A stretch of 64,000 nucleotides of DNA from a bacterium (GTDB lineage: Bacteria > Bdellovibrionota_C > UBA2361 > RFPC01), in the NCBI GenBank assembly GCA_030428205.1, contig JAUIBK010000008.1, positions 45,306 through 109,305 of the forward strand. The letters run 5' to 3'. The translations under genes and the position numbers were made by a program. Below the pieces are notes generated by a model. That model did no database searches. It was not told the origin of the DNA and worked only from the letters and a program-made list of their open reading frames with translations. This document shows positions 8,623 through 17,653 of the stretch, piece by piece (position 1 is the stretch's first letter; each line of letters opens with the position of its first letter).

Positions 8623-10188
8623 ATGCATACGGCACTTATTCCAAGTGGGGGTTCTTCCCAATCACTCCTTATTGCTCAACAACCGGGCACAGGCACCAGC
8701 TCGCACACACCGCCTACGTTTCAACCCGGAGAACAACTCGAAGCAAGAGTAACTACGAATGCCGATGGTCAACGTGGCATTGTTATGAAGGGAAACTTCT
8801 ACTCCACCAACCTGCCACCCGATGTGAGCGATGGCCAAGTTCTTAAACTCATCGTCCAACAAAGCGGACCTCCCATAGTTCTGCAAAGAGTCTCTCCCGC
8901 AAATGAGCACGGCCCACTTATTAAGTCTTTCTTACAAAATATTCTAAACGCTACTACACCCGAGGTAAAACTGAGCGACTTAGGAAAACTGTCATCACTT
9001 GGCGCGCTTCCGCTTCCGCAACTGCTCTCGAGTAGCTCCTCCCCCTCCTCTCCTCAATTACAACAAAACGGGTTTGTAAAAGCGCTCGGTCAACTCCTTG
9101 AGAACGAACTGCTCCTGACGCAAGAAAAACTACAGAGCCCCAACAAGTTAAGTGCATTTCTTACCCGCTTTGTTGAAGGAAACTCGCTTGAAACTCTTCG
9201 CCAAGCAAAAGAATCTCTCGAAGTGCTGGCTCAAAGCAAAGAGTCTCCTCCCCCACCAACTCATCTCCCAAACACCCTACAGAAGGGCATTGCCGAGCTC
9301 CTCCAGGCTCTTACACCAAACTCGAACGGCCAAGTGCCCCTCCCTACACTGCAATCAGTGGGTTTGACGCTCACACTACAGCTAAGTTCATTAGCACAAG
9401 AGCAAGGCTTTCCTCAGCTCTCTGAGCAACTCGCTCTCTTAGGTACAAGACATGCCTCCCTTGAGTCACCAAGCAACGTGGTCACAAACACTCTCAAAGC
9501 CTTTCAGCAACTTTTTCAGCACCTGGGAACACATGGAACCGGCAGTAGCTCACCAAATGCACTTTCACTTGCCGGGGAGCTCGATGTACTCCTTCAGACA
9601 GCAAAAGATCTCCCCACTCTTCGTCAGTCACTCGAGCGGTTTCTTCAGCATCTAAGCACACAAGACAGCTCACAAGCCGCAAAGAGTCTGCCGAGCGATC
9701 GACTCAAGCAAGTCCAAAAAGCAATGCAAAGTGTCGACCAATTTCTACAGGGCCAAGAAGCTCTCAAGCAAATGAACCCACTTATGAACGCATTGGGAGA
9801 ACCTGTATTTATTCTTTTGCCCGCACTCATGCAGGGGCTTATTCAAAACTGGGAAATGAGCATTTCTCCCCAACAGGTCGATCCAGATGAAGCAGGCAAG
9901 GAGCGAGGCAAGAGAGAATCTTATGAGCGTGTACATATTTACGCTGAACTTCCAGCCATAGGCGCGGTTCAAATCGATATCGCCCACCGCACCCAAGAAG
10001 TACTCTTAAGTCTTACCTTTACCAATGAAGATGTAACTGAATTTGTCGACTCCTACCTTCCCCAACTCGAACGACAACTTGTTTCTTCTGGATATACAAA
10101 AGCTCAGCTTATTACCCGAACTGGCACACCACAACGGACACAACCGGAGTGGTGTGAAGTACTACGGTCGAAAGAGGTAGTAGCGTAG
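8623..10188 (+). CDS. FliK-like protein (C-terminal flagellar hook-length control domain)
   Basis: The 521-residue protein has a long Gln/Ser/Leu-rich, low-complexity middle, as in hook-length rulers. Its compact C-terminal domain (about residues 430-505) contains ELPAIGAVQIDIAHRTQEV followed by a stretch ending YLPQLERQL and SGYTKAQL. This is the pattern of the Flg_hook domain of FliK: glycine-containing beta strands, then a helix with NLP.L...L. FliK controls hook length and the switch of secreted substrates. No other flagellar gene is in the window, so a true FliK in a scattered regulon or a FliK-like secretion ruler are both possible. No RBS stands out. Repeat copy A begins 10 bp after the stop. 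Confidence 0.65.
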   Translation: MHTALIPSGGSSQSLLIAQQPGTGTSSHTPPTFQPGEQLEARVTTNADGQRGIVMKGNFYSTNLPPDVSDGQVLKLIVQQSGPPIVLQRVSPANEHGPLIKSFLQNILNATTPEVKLSDLGKLSSLGALPLPQLLSSSSSPSSPQLQQNGFVKALGQLLENELLLTQEKLQSPNKLSAFLTRFVEGNSLETLRQAKESLEVLAQSKESPPPPTHLPNTLQKGIAELLQALTPNSNGQVPLPTLQSVGLTLTLQLSSLAQEQGFPQLSEQLALLGTRHASLESPSNVVTNTLKAFQQLFQHLGTHGTGSSSPNALSLAGELDVLLQTAKDLPTLRQSLERFLQHLSTQDSSQAAKSLPSDRLKQVQKAMQSVDQFLQGQEALKQMNPLMNALGEPVFILLPALMQGLIQNWEMSISPQQVDPDEAGKERGKRESYERVHIYAELPAIGAVQIDIAHRTQEVLLSLTFTNEDVTEFVDSYLPQLERQLVSSGYTKAQLITRTGTPQRTQPEWCEVLRSKEVVA

Positions 10189-10198
10189 CACAAGCATC

Positions 10199-10437
10199 TA
10201 TACTCAGTGACCACAGGTTTGTCGAAGAAAAACTCACTGAGTATATCAGCTGCGCAGCAGCTGCGAGGCGTCCTCGGGGACGCCGCACGGGAAATATGAT
10301 GCGCAAGCATCGTATTTCCCTGGGGAAGACAAATATACCCCGTAGAGTAAGACGCGTGAAAGCGATCAGCTTTCACACCACGGTACGCGGCGAATATATC
10401 TAGAGAGTACGACAAACCTAAGGTTACGGGGTATATA
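10199..10437 (+). repeat. 239-bp multi-hairpin repeat, copy A
   Basis: The element runs from TATACTCAGTGA to ACGGGGTATATA. Successive perfect stems are visible: TATACTCAGTGA/TCACTGAGTATA (10199-10245), CAGCTGC/GCAGCTG (10247-10263), GGCGTCC/GGACGCC (from 10267), GGGAAATA..GATGC/GCATC..TATTTCCC, GTGAAAGC/GCTTTCAC, and a long-range ATATACCCCGT (10333) with ACGGGGTATAT at the end. The motif GGTTTGTCG near the left end recurs inverted (CGACAAACC) near the right end. Copy B at 15662-15900 is the same length and inverted. The left end begins 10 bp after a stop codon. It carries no open frame of note. Confidence 0.9.
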
Positions 10438-10461
10438 CATTCTTTAAGGAGCAGTATTGAG

Positions 10462-10983
10462 ATGGCTTTTGAAACAATAACAGCGCACATTCCTGAAACA
10501 GCCAAAGACCTAAAACTTAATCTCACGAGTCTGGCTCGTCAGAATGACCTATCTGATGAACAGCTCAATGGAGCTCTCTATGTTGCTGCTCTTACGTGTA
10601 AGCACGATGAACTCATTGCTCTTATGCACGCAGAGGTGAAAGAGAGTCTTTCTCCTGAGTACCTCAGCGCAGTCGAGACGGCAGCTGCTCTTATGGGCAT
10701 GAACAACGTGTTTTACCGTTTTCGCCATATGGTTGAAAATGACACCTACTCGACGTTACCGGCTGGGTTACGCATGAATGGTTTGCGCTCACACGGTATT
10801 GCTCAAAAGGATTTCGAGCTCTTTTCACTTGTTGCTTCTGCAATCACTGGTTGTGGAATGTGTATTGTTTCTCACGAGCGTGCCTTGAAAGAGGCTGGAA
10901 TGACAGAGGCGGAGATTCAGACTGCTGTTCGTGTTGCAGCCATTGTGCATGGATTAGCCGTTGCTTTGAGTGTCCCTCAGTAG
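10462..10983 (+). CDS. AhpD-type alkylhydroperoxidase (carboxymuconolactone decarboxylase family)
   Basis: This 173-residue protein has the AhpD catalytic motif GCGMCIVSHE with Cys131, Cys134 and His138, plus Glu119 upstream. Length and residue spacing match AhpD of Mycobacterium closely (Cys130, Cys133, His137, Glu118). AhpD reduces AhpC or peroxides directly, using the two cysteines as a thiol-disulfide pair. No ahpC is adjacent. AAGGAG precedes the ATG at a rather long spacing of about 10. It starts 24 bp after repeat copy A and ends tail-to-tail against the next gene with no gap. Confidence 0.85.
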   Translation: MAFETITAHIPETAKDLKLNLTSLARQNDLSDEQLNGALYVAALTCKHDELIALMHAEVKESLSPEYLSAVETAAALMGMNNVFYRFRHMVENDTYSTLPAGLRMNGLRSHGIAQKDFELFSLVASAITGCGMCIVSHERALKEAGMTEAEIQTAVRVAAIVHGLAVALSVPQ

Positions 10984-11337
10984 TTACCAGCTGAGAATGA
11001 GCTCAATTCCAGCACCAGCTTTTTTTGATATTTTTGAAACACCTCCCCTTACCCTAAATTCAGAATCCTTCACAGCATCGCCGGTGCGGATGAGATCGTA
11101 GCCGTAACGAGTAATGTGTAGCGGTGACTGTGCCTCATCAGTAATGAGCTCTGCGTCTCTACGAGGATCGTCGTCACGTAAAGAGAGTGATAGTTTTTTA
11201 TATTTAAGATTATTTCGTAGTGCAAAACTACGAGCTTCCTGTGCTGTCGAAGTGAGCTCGAGTGGATACGCATCACTTGCCAGAGCTGAAACTGGGAGAA
11301 AGGCCAATATGGCGCATAGAATGGTGAGCATTTTCAT
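10984..11337 (-). CDS. Small exported protein of unknown function
   Basis: The 117-residue product has a signal peptide (MKMLTILCAILAFLPVSALA) and a mature part of about 96 residues with DDDPRRDAEL and a C-terminus ending ELILSW. I recognise no family. The leader GGGAACACTATGA is nearly identical to those of sppA and the lipoprotein at 28076. A palindrome matching the CRP half-site consensus lies about 105 bp upstream at 11441-11456, suggesting catabolite- or oxygen-type control. It is convergent with the AhpD-type gene, stop codons abutting. Confidence 0.65.
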   Translation of the reverse strand: MKMLTILCAILAFLPVSALASDAYPLELTSTAQEARSFALRNNLKYKKLSLSLRDDDPRRDAELITDEAQSPLHITRYGYDLIRTGDAVKDSEFRVRGGVSKISKKAGAGIELILSW

Positions 11338-11440
11338 AGTGTTCCCTGCTATCCTGCTTTTCTTCGCAGAGTTGAGAACGTCAGGAAGAGTGGAATGCTC
11401 AATAAATCGTGGCGGTTTTCTCGGGACAAAATCTTAGTTT

Positions 11441-11456
11441 TGTGACTTAGGTCACA
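11441..11456. promoter_or_regulatory. Candidate CRP/FNR-family operator
   Basis: TGTGACTTAGGTCACA fits the CRP consensus TGTGA-N6-TCACA exactly in both halves. It lies upstream of the small exported protein gene starting at 11337 (minus strand). A second exact match is at 32089-32104, also upstream of a small minus-strand gene. Confidence 0.5.
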
Positions 11457-11458
11457 AT

Positions 11459-11547
11459 CCCTCCCTCTTGCTCTAAGCAGTCTCAAACGCAGGCACTAAG
11501 CCTTTGCAGAATACTCTGGATCTCTAGAGCAAGAGCAAGAAGGAGGG
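11459..11547. repeat. Long imperfect hairpin downstream of bioD
   Basis: CCCTCCCTCTTGCTCT (11459-11474) pairs with AGAGCAAGAAGGAGGG (11532-11547) with one mismatch, enclosing 57 bases. The right arm contains overlapping copies of AGAGCAAGA. It begins directly after the CRP-like palindrome and ends 6 bp from the bioD stop. There is no U-run on either strand, so a terminator role is uncertain. Confidence 0.5.
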
Positions 11548-11553
11548 GCGGGG

Positions 11554-12168
11554 TTAAAGTATCTCCCTCAGGATGTTGGCGTACATTCGAATTGACTTTG
11601 GGGTGAGCTCTTCATCGGTTGCAATTCGCCCTAACATGCGAACCCCACTCATCTGTAGAATAATACTCTCCGTTGACTGATTTGGATCTCCGAGAAAGAT
11701 GATGCCGTGAACAGGAATCTTTCGGGCTTTGAGTGCTTCGAGAGAAAGGAGAGTGTGGTTGATTGATCCGAGATAGTGGTGTGAGACAAAGATAACAGGA
11801 AAATCGACCTGTTTGATGAGATCTATAATAGTTTCTTTCTTATTGAGTGGAACGAGAACGCCGCCCGCCCCTTCAACAATGAGCTTATTTCTTGTTGCAG
11901 GAATAATAAACTTATCAAGTGAGATTTCGACATTGTCAAGTGCGGCAGCAGCATGTGGAGACATTGGCTCCTGCAAGGCGTACGTTTCTGGGTGGAACTC
12001 AGAGTGGGTATTCGTGATGAGACGGGAAACGAGCTCTCGATCAAGTGAGTCGAGGTTTCCAGCTTGAACAGGTTTCCAGTAGTCAGCTTGTAGGGCTTCT
12101 GTAAGAACGGCAGAAACAATAGTTTTCCCTACTTCCGTACCATTGCCTGTAACAAAAAAACCATCCAT
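11554..12168 (-). CDS. bioD: Dethiobiotin synthetase
   Basis: ATP-dependent carboxylation of 7,8-diaminopelargonic acid to dethiobiotin, the penultimate step of biotin synthesis. The 204-residue protein starts MDGFFVTGNGTEVGKT, the BioD form of the P-loop (residues 8-16). KPVQAG near residue 32 and EGAGGVLVPL near 100 are further hallmark motifs. It is the last gene of the cluster, 4 bp after bioF. Length is slightly below the E. coli enzyme (about 225). Confidence 0.93.
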   Translation of the reverse strand: MDGFFVTGNGTEVGKTIVSAVLTEALQADYWKPVQAGNLDSLDRELVSRLITNTHSEFHPETYALQEPMSPHAAAALDNVEISLDKFIIPATRNKLIVEGAGGVLVPLNKKETIIDLIKQVDFPVIFVSHHYLGSINHTLLSLEALKARKIPVHGIIFLGDPNQSTESIILQMSGVRMLGRIATDEELTPKSIRMYANILREIL

Positions 12169-12172
12169 AGGT

Positions 12173-13327
12173 TTAACTTTTCCTCATAAGTACTTGTTGT
12201 AGTGTGTCGAGTAGCCCATCGATCTGATCTTGGGTATTAAAAGCATGGAGACAGATACGTATTCGCTCCTGACCTTCTCGTACCGTTGGTGCAAGCACAG
12301 CTCTACAATCAAAACCGCTCTCTTGCAGTATATTACTTACTCTTTTTACGTGATCATTGCCAGGGATCACAATGTGTTGAATGGGCCCTAAATGAGTAGA
12401 GCAAGGAAGCCCCAACTCTTGTGAGCGAGTGCCGAAGTATTGAGCGAGTGCAAAGAGGAGGTCTCGTTCCTTTGAGAGATCAGCTACAGCGCTCATTGCA
12501 ATATGAATAGCGAGCACTTGAGAGGGTGGACATGCAGTGCTGTAGATAAACGATCTGGCAAAATTCGTGAGGTATTGTGTGAGGGTTGTCGAGCCAACAA
12601 CGGCTGCTCCGTGTGTTCCAAGCGCTTTTCCAAAGGTGTGCACTCGCGCAAAAACTTCGCTTTCAAGCCCAAGCTCAACTACCTTTCCTTGCCCTTGGGG
12701 AGCAAAAAGCCCCGTTGAGTGGGCTTCGTCAACGATGAGTGCCGCGCTGTGTTTACGTGCGAGTTGAGAGAGTTCTTCGAGAGGAGCAAAATCTCCATCC
12801 ATTGAGAACAGGGCTTCCGTAATGATAGCAAGATTTCCATGAGGGCCGGTCGTGATCCGCTTGAGTTTTTGTGAGAGTGACTCAAGATTGTTATGAGCAA
12901 AGGAGTAGTGGCGGCACCTTGAGAGTCTTAGCCCGTCTCGAAGAGATGCGTGGATATGCTCATCGTAAAACGCAGTGTCGTGTCTTGAGAGGATGCTCGA
13001 AAGGAGTCCAGTATTTGCTGCGTATCCGGATTGAAACAAGAGGGCGCTTGGTGCCTGAAAGAATTCGGCCAGTTTTGATTCAAGATGCTCAGTAAGAGAG
13101 GAGTTGCCGGTGAGAAGCCTCGAGCCAGTGGAACCCAGGCCGCAGCGTGTTTGATTGAAGGAGTCAATCAGCGCTGCTTTGAGTGTTTCTGAGCGGGCAA
13201 GTCCGAGGTAGTCGTTTGAACTAAAATCGACTCTAGAAGTTGTAGTTGAAAGGGTACGTAAGCTTCCATTGCGCGTTCGGGAGTCAAGCCGTATTTGTAA
13301 TGCCCGCTCTAGGGCCGAGTCGCTCAT
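12173..13327 (-). CDS. bioF: 8-amino-7-oxononanoate synthase
   Basis: PLP enzyme joining pimeloyl thioester and alanine to give KAPA. I choose the ATG at 13327 (MSDSALERALQ, 384 residues), 8 bp after the bioB stop; a GTG at 13360 would overlap bioB. Key residues: Asp200 and His203 in IVDEAHSTG contact PLP, and Lys234 in TFGKALG forms the Schiff base (E. coli numbering 204, 207 and 236). SSNDYLGL near residue 37 is also typical. It is third in the order ketoacyl synthase-bioB-bioF-bioD. No bioA, which supplies the next step, is in this window. Confidence 0.93.
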   Translation of the reverse strand: MSDSALERALQIRLDSRTRNGSLRTLSTTTSRVDFSSNDYLGLARSETLKAALIDSFNQTRCGLGSTGSRLLTGNSSLTEHLESKLAEFFQAPSALLFQSGYAANTGLLSSILSRHDTAFYDEHIHASLRDGLRLSRCRHYSFAHNNLESLSQKLKRITTGPHGNLAIITEALFSMDGDFAPLEELSQLARKHSAALIVDEAHSTGLFAPQGQGKVVELGLESEVFARVHTFGKALGTHGAAVVGSTTLTQYLTNFARSFIYSTACPPSQVLAIHIAMSAVADLSKERDLLFALAQYFGTRSQELGLPCSTHLGPIQHIVIPGNDHVKRVSNILQESGFDCRAVLAPTVREGQERIRICLHAFNTQDQIDGLLDTLQQVLMRKS

Positions 13328-13335
13328 AGGAGAAT

Positions 13336-14355
13336 TTAAGCATTTGCCTGTTTCTTGCACGGCTCTGTTTGAGTTCCCTCGTAGGCAACTTGAGGGTGTA
13401 TGCCAAGTTGTTCGAAAAATTGAGCATCCTCATCGAGCGTTGGATTCGCCGTGGTCAGGAGTTTTTCACCAGCAAAGATAGAATTTGCTCCCGCAAGAAA
13501 CGCGAGAGCTTGTGCTTCTTTGTTCAGGGACATGCGGCCAGCAGCAAGGCGGACCATAGAAGTCGGCATGAGGATACGTGCTGTTGCAATAGCGCGGATA
13601 AAATCCCAGCTTGATACAGGAGCGTTTTCTTCGAGCGGTGTGCCTTCGATGGGGACAAGGGTGTTGATTGGGACAGACTCAGGATGAGGGTTGAGCGTGG
13701 CTAGTTGGTGTAACATGCCTGCTCGATCGCTCTCTGATTCACCAAGGCCTAAGATGCCACCACAACAAATGGTAACGCCTGCTTGTCGGATATTTTTAAG
13801 TGTTTCAATTCGATCTTGGAAGGTTCGTGTTGTGCAGATGGAATCGTAGAATTCTTCTGATGTGTCGATGTTATGATTATAAGCATAGAGCCCGGCGTCT
13901 TTGAGTTTTCGTGCTTGCTCTTCTGTGACCATACCAAGAGTGCAGCATACCTCGAGATCCATATCCGAGACTTCTTTGACCATCTCAAGTACACGTTCAA
14001 AGGCACGGTTATCACGCACTTCGCGCCACGCTGCGCCCATGCAAAAACGGGTTGCACCACCTGCTTTTGCTCGCCGAGCAGCTTCAACGACTTGTTCTTT
14101 CGCAAGAAGAGGCTCGACTTCTAAATCGGTTTCATTATGTACCGATTGAGAGCAGTATGAGCAGTCTTCTGAGCATCCACCAGTTTTAATTGAGAGCAGA
14201 GAACACACTTGCACCTTTGAGGGATCATGGTGTTTTGCATGTACCTGAGCTGCCGTATGTACGAGAGGAAGAAAAGGACTTGAGAGGATAGATGCTACTT
14301 CATCGTTCGTCCAGTCAAAGCGAATTGCGCCATTAGCATATTGTTCAAGTGTCAT
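13336..14355 (-). CDS. bioB: Biotin synthase
   Basis: Radical SAM enzyme that inserts sulfur into dethiobiotin. With the start at 14355 (GGTAGGGGG just upstream) the protein has 339 residues, close to E. coli BioB (346). The SAM cluster cysteines are Cys61, Cys65 and Cys68 in [19 protein letters not shown] just before and GAAWRE later are conserved BioB segments. The longer frame to 14409 would overlap the upstream gene and lacks an RBS. It precedes bioF by 8 bp. Confidence 0.94.
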   Translation of the reverse strand: MTLEQYANGAIRFDWTNDEVASILSSPFLPLVHTAAQVHAKHHDPSKVQVCSLLSIKTGGCSEDCSYCSQSVHNETDLEVEPLLAKEQVVEAARRAKAGGATRFCMGAAWREVRDNRAFERVLEMVKEVSDMDLEVCCTLGMVTEEQARKLKDAGLYAYNHNIDTSEEFYDSICTTRTFQDRIETLKNIRQAGVTICCGGILGLGESESDRAGMLHQLATLNPHPESVPINTLVPIEGTPLEENAPVSSWDFIRAIATARILMPTSMVRLAAGRMSLNKEAQALAFLAGANSIFAGEKLLTTANPTLDEDAQFFEQLGIHPQVAYEGTQTEPCKKQANA

Positions 14356-14405
14356 AGTGCCCCCTACCTTTAAGCGTGACAGTATAGTGGAGAAGCTCTT
14401 GGCCA

Positions 14406-15572
14406 TCAATTGGCAATAGCGGGATGAGAGAGAACAACCGAGCAGGTGATGCCCCCAAAGCCTGCACTGTTGATAAGAATATGAGATGGAGGAGCGGTCA
14501 GTTTTTGTTCTTTGATCCTGGTGGGATAGGGAAATTGAGGGATGTTATCTGAGAACATTTCTAACGCTGTGCCTATGGAAAGTGCGCCAGACGCACCAAG
14601 AGTGTGACCAACGAGCCATTTATTTGAAAAAAGAAAAGGAGCGGAGTCTTCGCCAAAGAGGTCGTAGATTGCCCGAATCTCTGCGTCATCTCCTTGTTTG
14701 GTGCCGGGAGCGTGCATCATAATGGCCCCTATGTCTGTTGGCGTAAGATCAGAGTCTTGCAAGGCGGCTTGCATCGCTTGGATCACCCCTTCGCTAGTGA
14801 GGCGGACACTACTTTTTCCAGAAGAATTCACTGTGGCAAATCCACATCCTGAGATGGTAGCAAGTGGTGGAGATAGTGCTTGAGACTCTTTCTCAATGAG
14901 CATAAGCGCAGCGCCTTCACCGAGAGTAAATGTGTTACGCTCCTCTATGGCGAGAGGGCGACAAGGAAACGGGGATGAGGTATCACCGCTATAGATACCA
15001 AGTGAGCGCATCATCTCAAGCGTAAAGTCTGTAAGCGGAGCTTCGGTTCCCCCAACAAGAGCCTGTTCAACCATGTTAGAACGAAGCCACGCAAGAGCAT
15101 TGCCGACGCTCAAGAGTGAGGTGCTACATGTCATAGAGCAACTAAGAGCAGTACCTTGGAGTTGTAAGTGTCTTAAGATCGAAGAGGAGAGATTCCCAAG
15201 TGTTGTTGTAGGTGAAGTCGTTGGCAAGAGACGTTTCTGCTGTGCAAACGCACCGAGTGCGTTCTCAAAAGTGTGCGTTGCTCCACGAGAAGAGCCCACG
15301 GAAACAAGAGTTGTGCGATTGAGTTGATCATTTTGAAGACTTTGAAGCTGTGTGGCTGCCGCTACTGCATAGAGCGATGCGGGATCCAGGCGCGAGTAGT
15401 CTGTGGTATTATTTACAAGGTTGGTTACTTTATCCTGACTGCCTTGTGAAAGGGTATAGCAGGGAAGGTCGTGAAGGATCTGCACGGAGCTAGCGCTTGG
15501 TGCTTGAGGCGCGCAGGAAGCCCCAGCTGCGCTTAAAGCAGTAAACGAGGTAACGACATACCTGTCTAACAT
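14406..15572 (-). CDS. Beta-ketoacyl-ACP synthase (KAS I/II type) heading the biotin operon
   Basis: The ATG at 15572 has AGGAG at ideal spacing, giving 388 residues. The thiolase-fold triad is intact: Cys149 in [10 protein letters not shown], His287 in [14 protein letters not shown], and His323 in [13 protein letters not shown] with Lys318. This is a condensing enzyme of the FabB/FabF type, though divergent (HAPGTKQGD in place of HGTGTPxND). It is the first gene of the biotin cluster. By context it may help build the pimeloyl precursor, a job done elsewhere by BioC/BioH or by BioZ (a FabH-type synthase). The substrate cannot be read from sequence. Repeat copy B lies upstream, so the promoter must be between 15573 and the repeat or inside it. 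Confidence 0.8.
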   Translation of the reverse strand: MLDRYVVTSFTALSAAGASCAPQAPSASSVQILHDLPCYTLSQGSQDKVTNLVNNTTDYSRLDPASLYAVAAATQLQSLQNDQLNRTTLVSVGSSRGATHTFENALGAFAQQKRLLPTTSPTTTLGNLSSSILRHLQLQGTALSCSMTCSTSLLSVGNALAWLRSNMVEQALVGGTEAPLTDFTLEMMRSLGIYSGDTSSPFPCRPLAIEERNTFTLGEGAALMLIEKESQALSPPLATISGCGFATVNSSGKSSVRLTSEGVIQAMQAALQDSDLTPTDIGAIMMHAPGTKQGDDAEIRAIYDLFGEDSAPFLFSNKWLVGHTLGASGALSIGTALEMFSDNIPQFPYPTRIKEQKLTAPPSHILINSAGFGGITCSVVLSHPAIAN

Positions 15573-15661
15573 AGAACTCCTACCCAATTCCCTGTTCTCT
15601 CTTATCGACTGAATTGTGGCATAGGAGGAGATGCCACATCAAGGAGCAGCTCGTCTTGTGG

Positions 15662-15900
15662 TATATACCCCGTAACCTCAGGTTTGTCGTGCTCTCGGAG
15701 TATGGTGCAGCGTATCGTGGTGTGAAAGCTTGTCGCTTTCACGCGTATTTCCCTACGGGGTATATTTGTCTTCCCCAGGGAAATACGATGCTTTCGCATC
15801 ATATTTCCCGTGCGGCGTCCCCGAGGACGCCTCGCAGCTGCTGCGCAGCTGATATACTCAGTGAGTTTTTCTTCGACAAACCTGTGGTCACTGAGTATAT
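15662..15900 (-). repeat. 239-bp multi-hairpin repeat, copy B (inverted)
   Basis: Reverse complement of copy A with the same ends and length. Counting from the TATACTCAGTG end, the first 150 or so bases differ from copy A only in a hairpin loop (GCGCAAGC versus GCGAAAGC). The remaining 90 or so carry roughly 18 differences, yet the stems GTGAAAGC/GCTTTCAC and ACGGGGTATAT are kept. Its TATACTCAGTG end is 16 bp after the stop of the leftward glycosyltransferase gene, the same arrangement as copy A. Confidence 0.9.
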
Positions 15901-15916
15901 TCGGGCAAGCCGAGAG

Positions 15917-17635
15917 CTAGAGATTCAATTCTCTCTCATAGGAGGTAGCAAAGAGCTCCATTGTCGTTTGTGCTTCATCGGTAAGCCCTTGTTCGGAATA
16001 CTTTTCAACGAGAAGGGCAAGTGTCGGAGAGAATTGAGGAGTTGTCTCACGACATTTTTCAAGCGATGAAAGTTCTTGTGTTTGACCGAGTTGTTCCCAG
16101 TTCTCTGGGGCTTGGTTCAGGAGCTTCGCTGCAGAAGGAAAGATGTTCTCTGGGAGTACAAAGCTGTGACCCCCTTCAACACGCACGGGATGAAAAGGAT
16201 CTTCGTCTTGGATCTGTTTTAAGAGAAGGGCAATATGTGCGTTCACATAATTTTTGAGGGAAACGTAGTAGTTCACGGCCTCTTCTATATTCCAAGAAGG
16301 AAGAGAAGCTTCTGCCGACATGTTTTTAATGCGCCACCCTTTTGCAAGAAGAACAAGTCCGAGCTCTTTGATGAAAAACTCTAGGTTTTGAAACTTAAAA
16401 AGCTCTTGATTCTCTAGGAGAGCTGTTCTTCTGATGGTGACACATGGAAAGATTCTGTGGGCCCCGAAGAAGACTTCAGGAGTTGCTTCTCCGCTTGCTC
16501 CATGACCGAGTGAACAAAGAGCTCCAAAGTGATTCTCTTCAAAATCCTCTATGCATGCCTCAGCAAAATTTGGAGTTAGTGTAACCCCAGGTGCGAAGAA
16601 TGTGAGAAAAGGACTTGCTGCCGCATGAGCAGCGCTGAGGTAAGGTGTTTGGTGTGTTAACTCGGTGTGTGAGAGTAAAAGAGACGGAAAGGATGATAGG
16701 GCTTGTTGTAAGAACTCTTTGCTTTTTGCACCTCCAACAAGGAGCACCTCGAAGTCTTGCATGTTTTGTTGGGAGAGCGCCTCAAGGGTGGATGAGAGCG
16801 TAGTGAAAGTGGTAGTTGTCCCAATCTCGATTGCAAAGGTGAAGCTAGAATGAGTAGGAAAAGTTTCTCTCTCGTACTTTGTGCAGACTTCTTTCATTTC
16901 AGCAAAGATGGGTTCCCAGTCTCCACCAGTTTTACATTCGTCATAGATCGGATAGATTGAGAGTGTTTTCTCTGACCGTTGAGTGAATGGAACGTGTTGT
17001 GCTACGCGGAGCCAAAGATCGAGATCCATAGCGTAATGAAGGTTCTCATCAATAAAATTTCCGTCAGTTCTTCGAGCAAGATGGAGTACTTCACGACGGA
17101 AAAAAAGTGATGGCTGTGATGGGCTTGAATGCGAAATCCAATACTTTAAGAAGTCAAACCAGCACCGCTCATTATTTGGTACGCGAATACCTGGCGTTCC
17201 ATTTTCGTCAACAACTTGGCAGGCTCCCATGAGCACAGGATGTTGCTTGAGCAATGGGATGATTTCAGTGAAGACACCTTCAGGGTAAGAATCATCAGAG
17301 TTAAGCCATGCGATAATGTCGCCGGTTGCTTTACGAAAGCCTTTATTTAAAGCGTGTGATTGTCCACGATCAGGCTCTGATGTCCAAATCAGATGGTCAT
17401 AAGACTCAAGGACTTGGGTAGTGTTATCTTTTGATCCTCCATCAACAATAATATGTTCGATGTTGTCGTATCCTTGAGCAAGTACGGACTCGATATTTCG
17501 CTTAAGATATTGGCCGTGGTTGTAGCTCACCGTGATGATAGAAATCTTAGGATTCTCCGGGAGGGTTCCCAAGTTTAGAGGCGGTGTCGTTGGATCGAGC
17601 ATCTGGTTGAGAGCCTTTGGTGGTTTAAGAGTCAC
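15917..17635 (-). CDS. Family 2 glycosyltransferase with second degenerate GT domain
   Basis: The 572-residue protein has an N-terminal GT-A domain (about residues 28-250): ISIITVSYNHGQYLKRNIES, IIVDGGSKDNT, and the metal-binding DxD region as WLNSDDSYPEG. Such enzymes transfer sugars from nucleotide donors to surface polysaccharide or glycoprotein. From about 265 a second GT2-like Rossmann segment appears (FAIEIGTTTTFTTLSSTLEA, VLLVGG) that lacks a clear DxD and is probably inactive. The start is a GTG at 17635 behind a GGGGG stretch, 18 bp after the upstream glycosyltransferase stop, so the two form an operon. Confidence 0.8.
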   Translation of the reverse strand: MTLKPPKALNQMLDPTTPPLNLGTLPENPKISIITVSYNHGQYLKRNIESVLAQGYDNIEHIIVDGGSKDNTTQVLESYDHLIWTSEPDRGQSHALNKGFRKATGDIIAWLNSDDSYPEGVFTEIIPLLKQHPVLMGACQVVDENGTPGIRVPNNERCWFDFLKYWISHSSPSQPSLFFRREVLHLARRTDGNFIDENLHYAMDLDLWLRVAQHVPFTQRSEKTLSIYPIYDECKTGGDWEPIFAEMKEVCTKYERETFPTHSSFTFAIEIGTTTTFTTLSSTLEALSQQNMQDFEVLLVGGAKSKEFLQQALSSFPSLLLSHTELTHQTPYLSAAHAAASPFLTFFAPGVTLTPNFAEACIEDFEENHFGALCSLGHGASGEATPEVFFGAHRIFPCVTIRRTALLENQELFKFQNLEFFIKELGLVLLAKGWRIKNMSAEASLPSWNIEEAVNYYVSLKNYVNAHIALLLKQIQDEDPFHPVRVEGGHSFVLPENIFPSAAKLLNQAPENWEQLGQTQELSSLEKCRETTPQFSPTLALLVEKYSEQGLTDEAQTTMELFATSYERELNL

Positions 17636-17653
17636 TCTGAGTCCCCCTTCCCA

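Noticed and set aside
8623..10188. Evidence for a flagellar operon from the FliK-like gene
   Set aside because: No other flagellar gene is present in the window, so the locus alone does not show a flagellar cluster.
10104..10526. Minus-strand open frame of 140 codons through repeat copy A
   Set aside because: It covers the multi-hairpin repeat and antisense parts of two real genes; the similar frame in copy B (15614-16069) shows it is a by-product of the repeat sequence.
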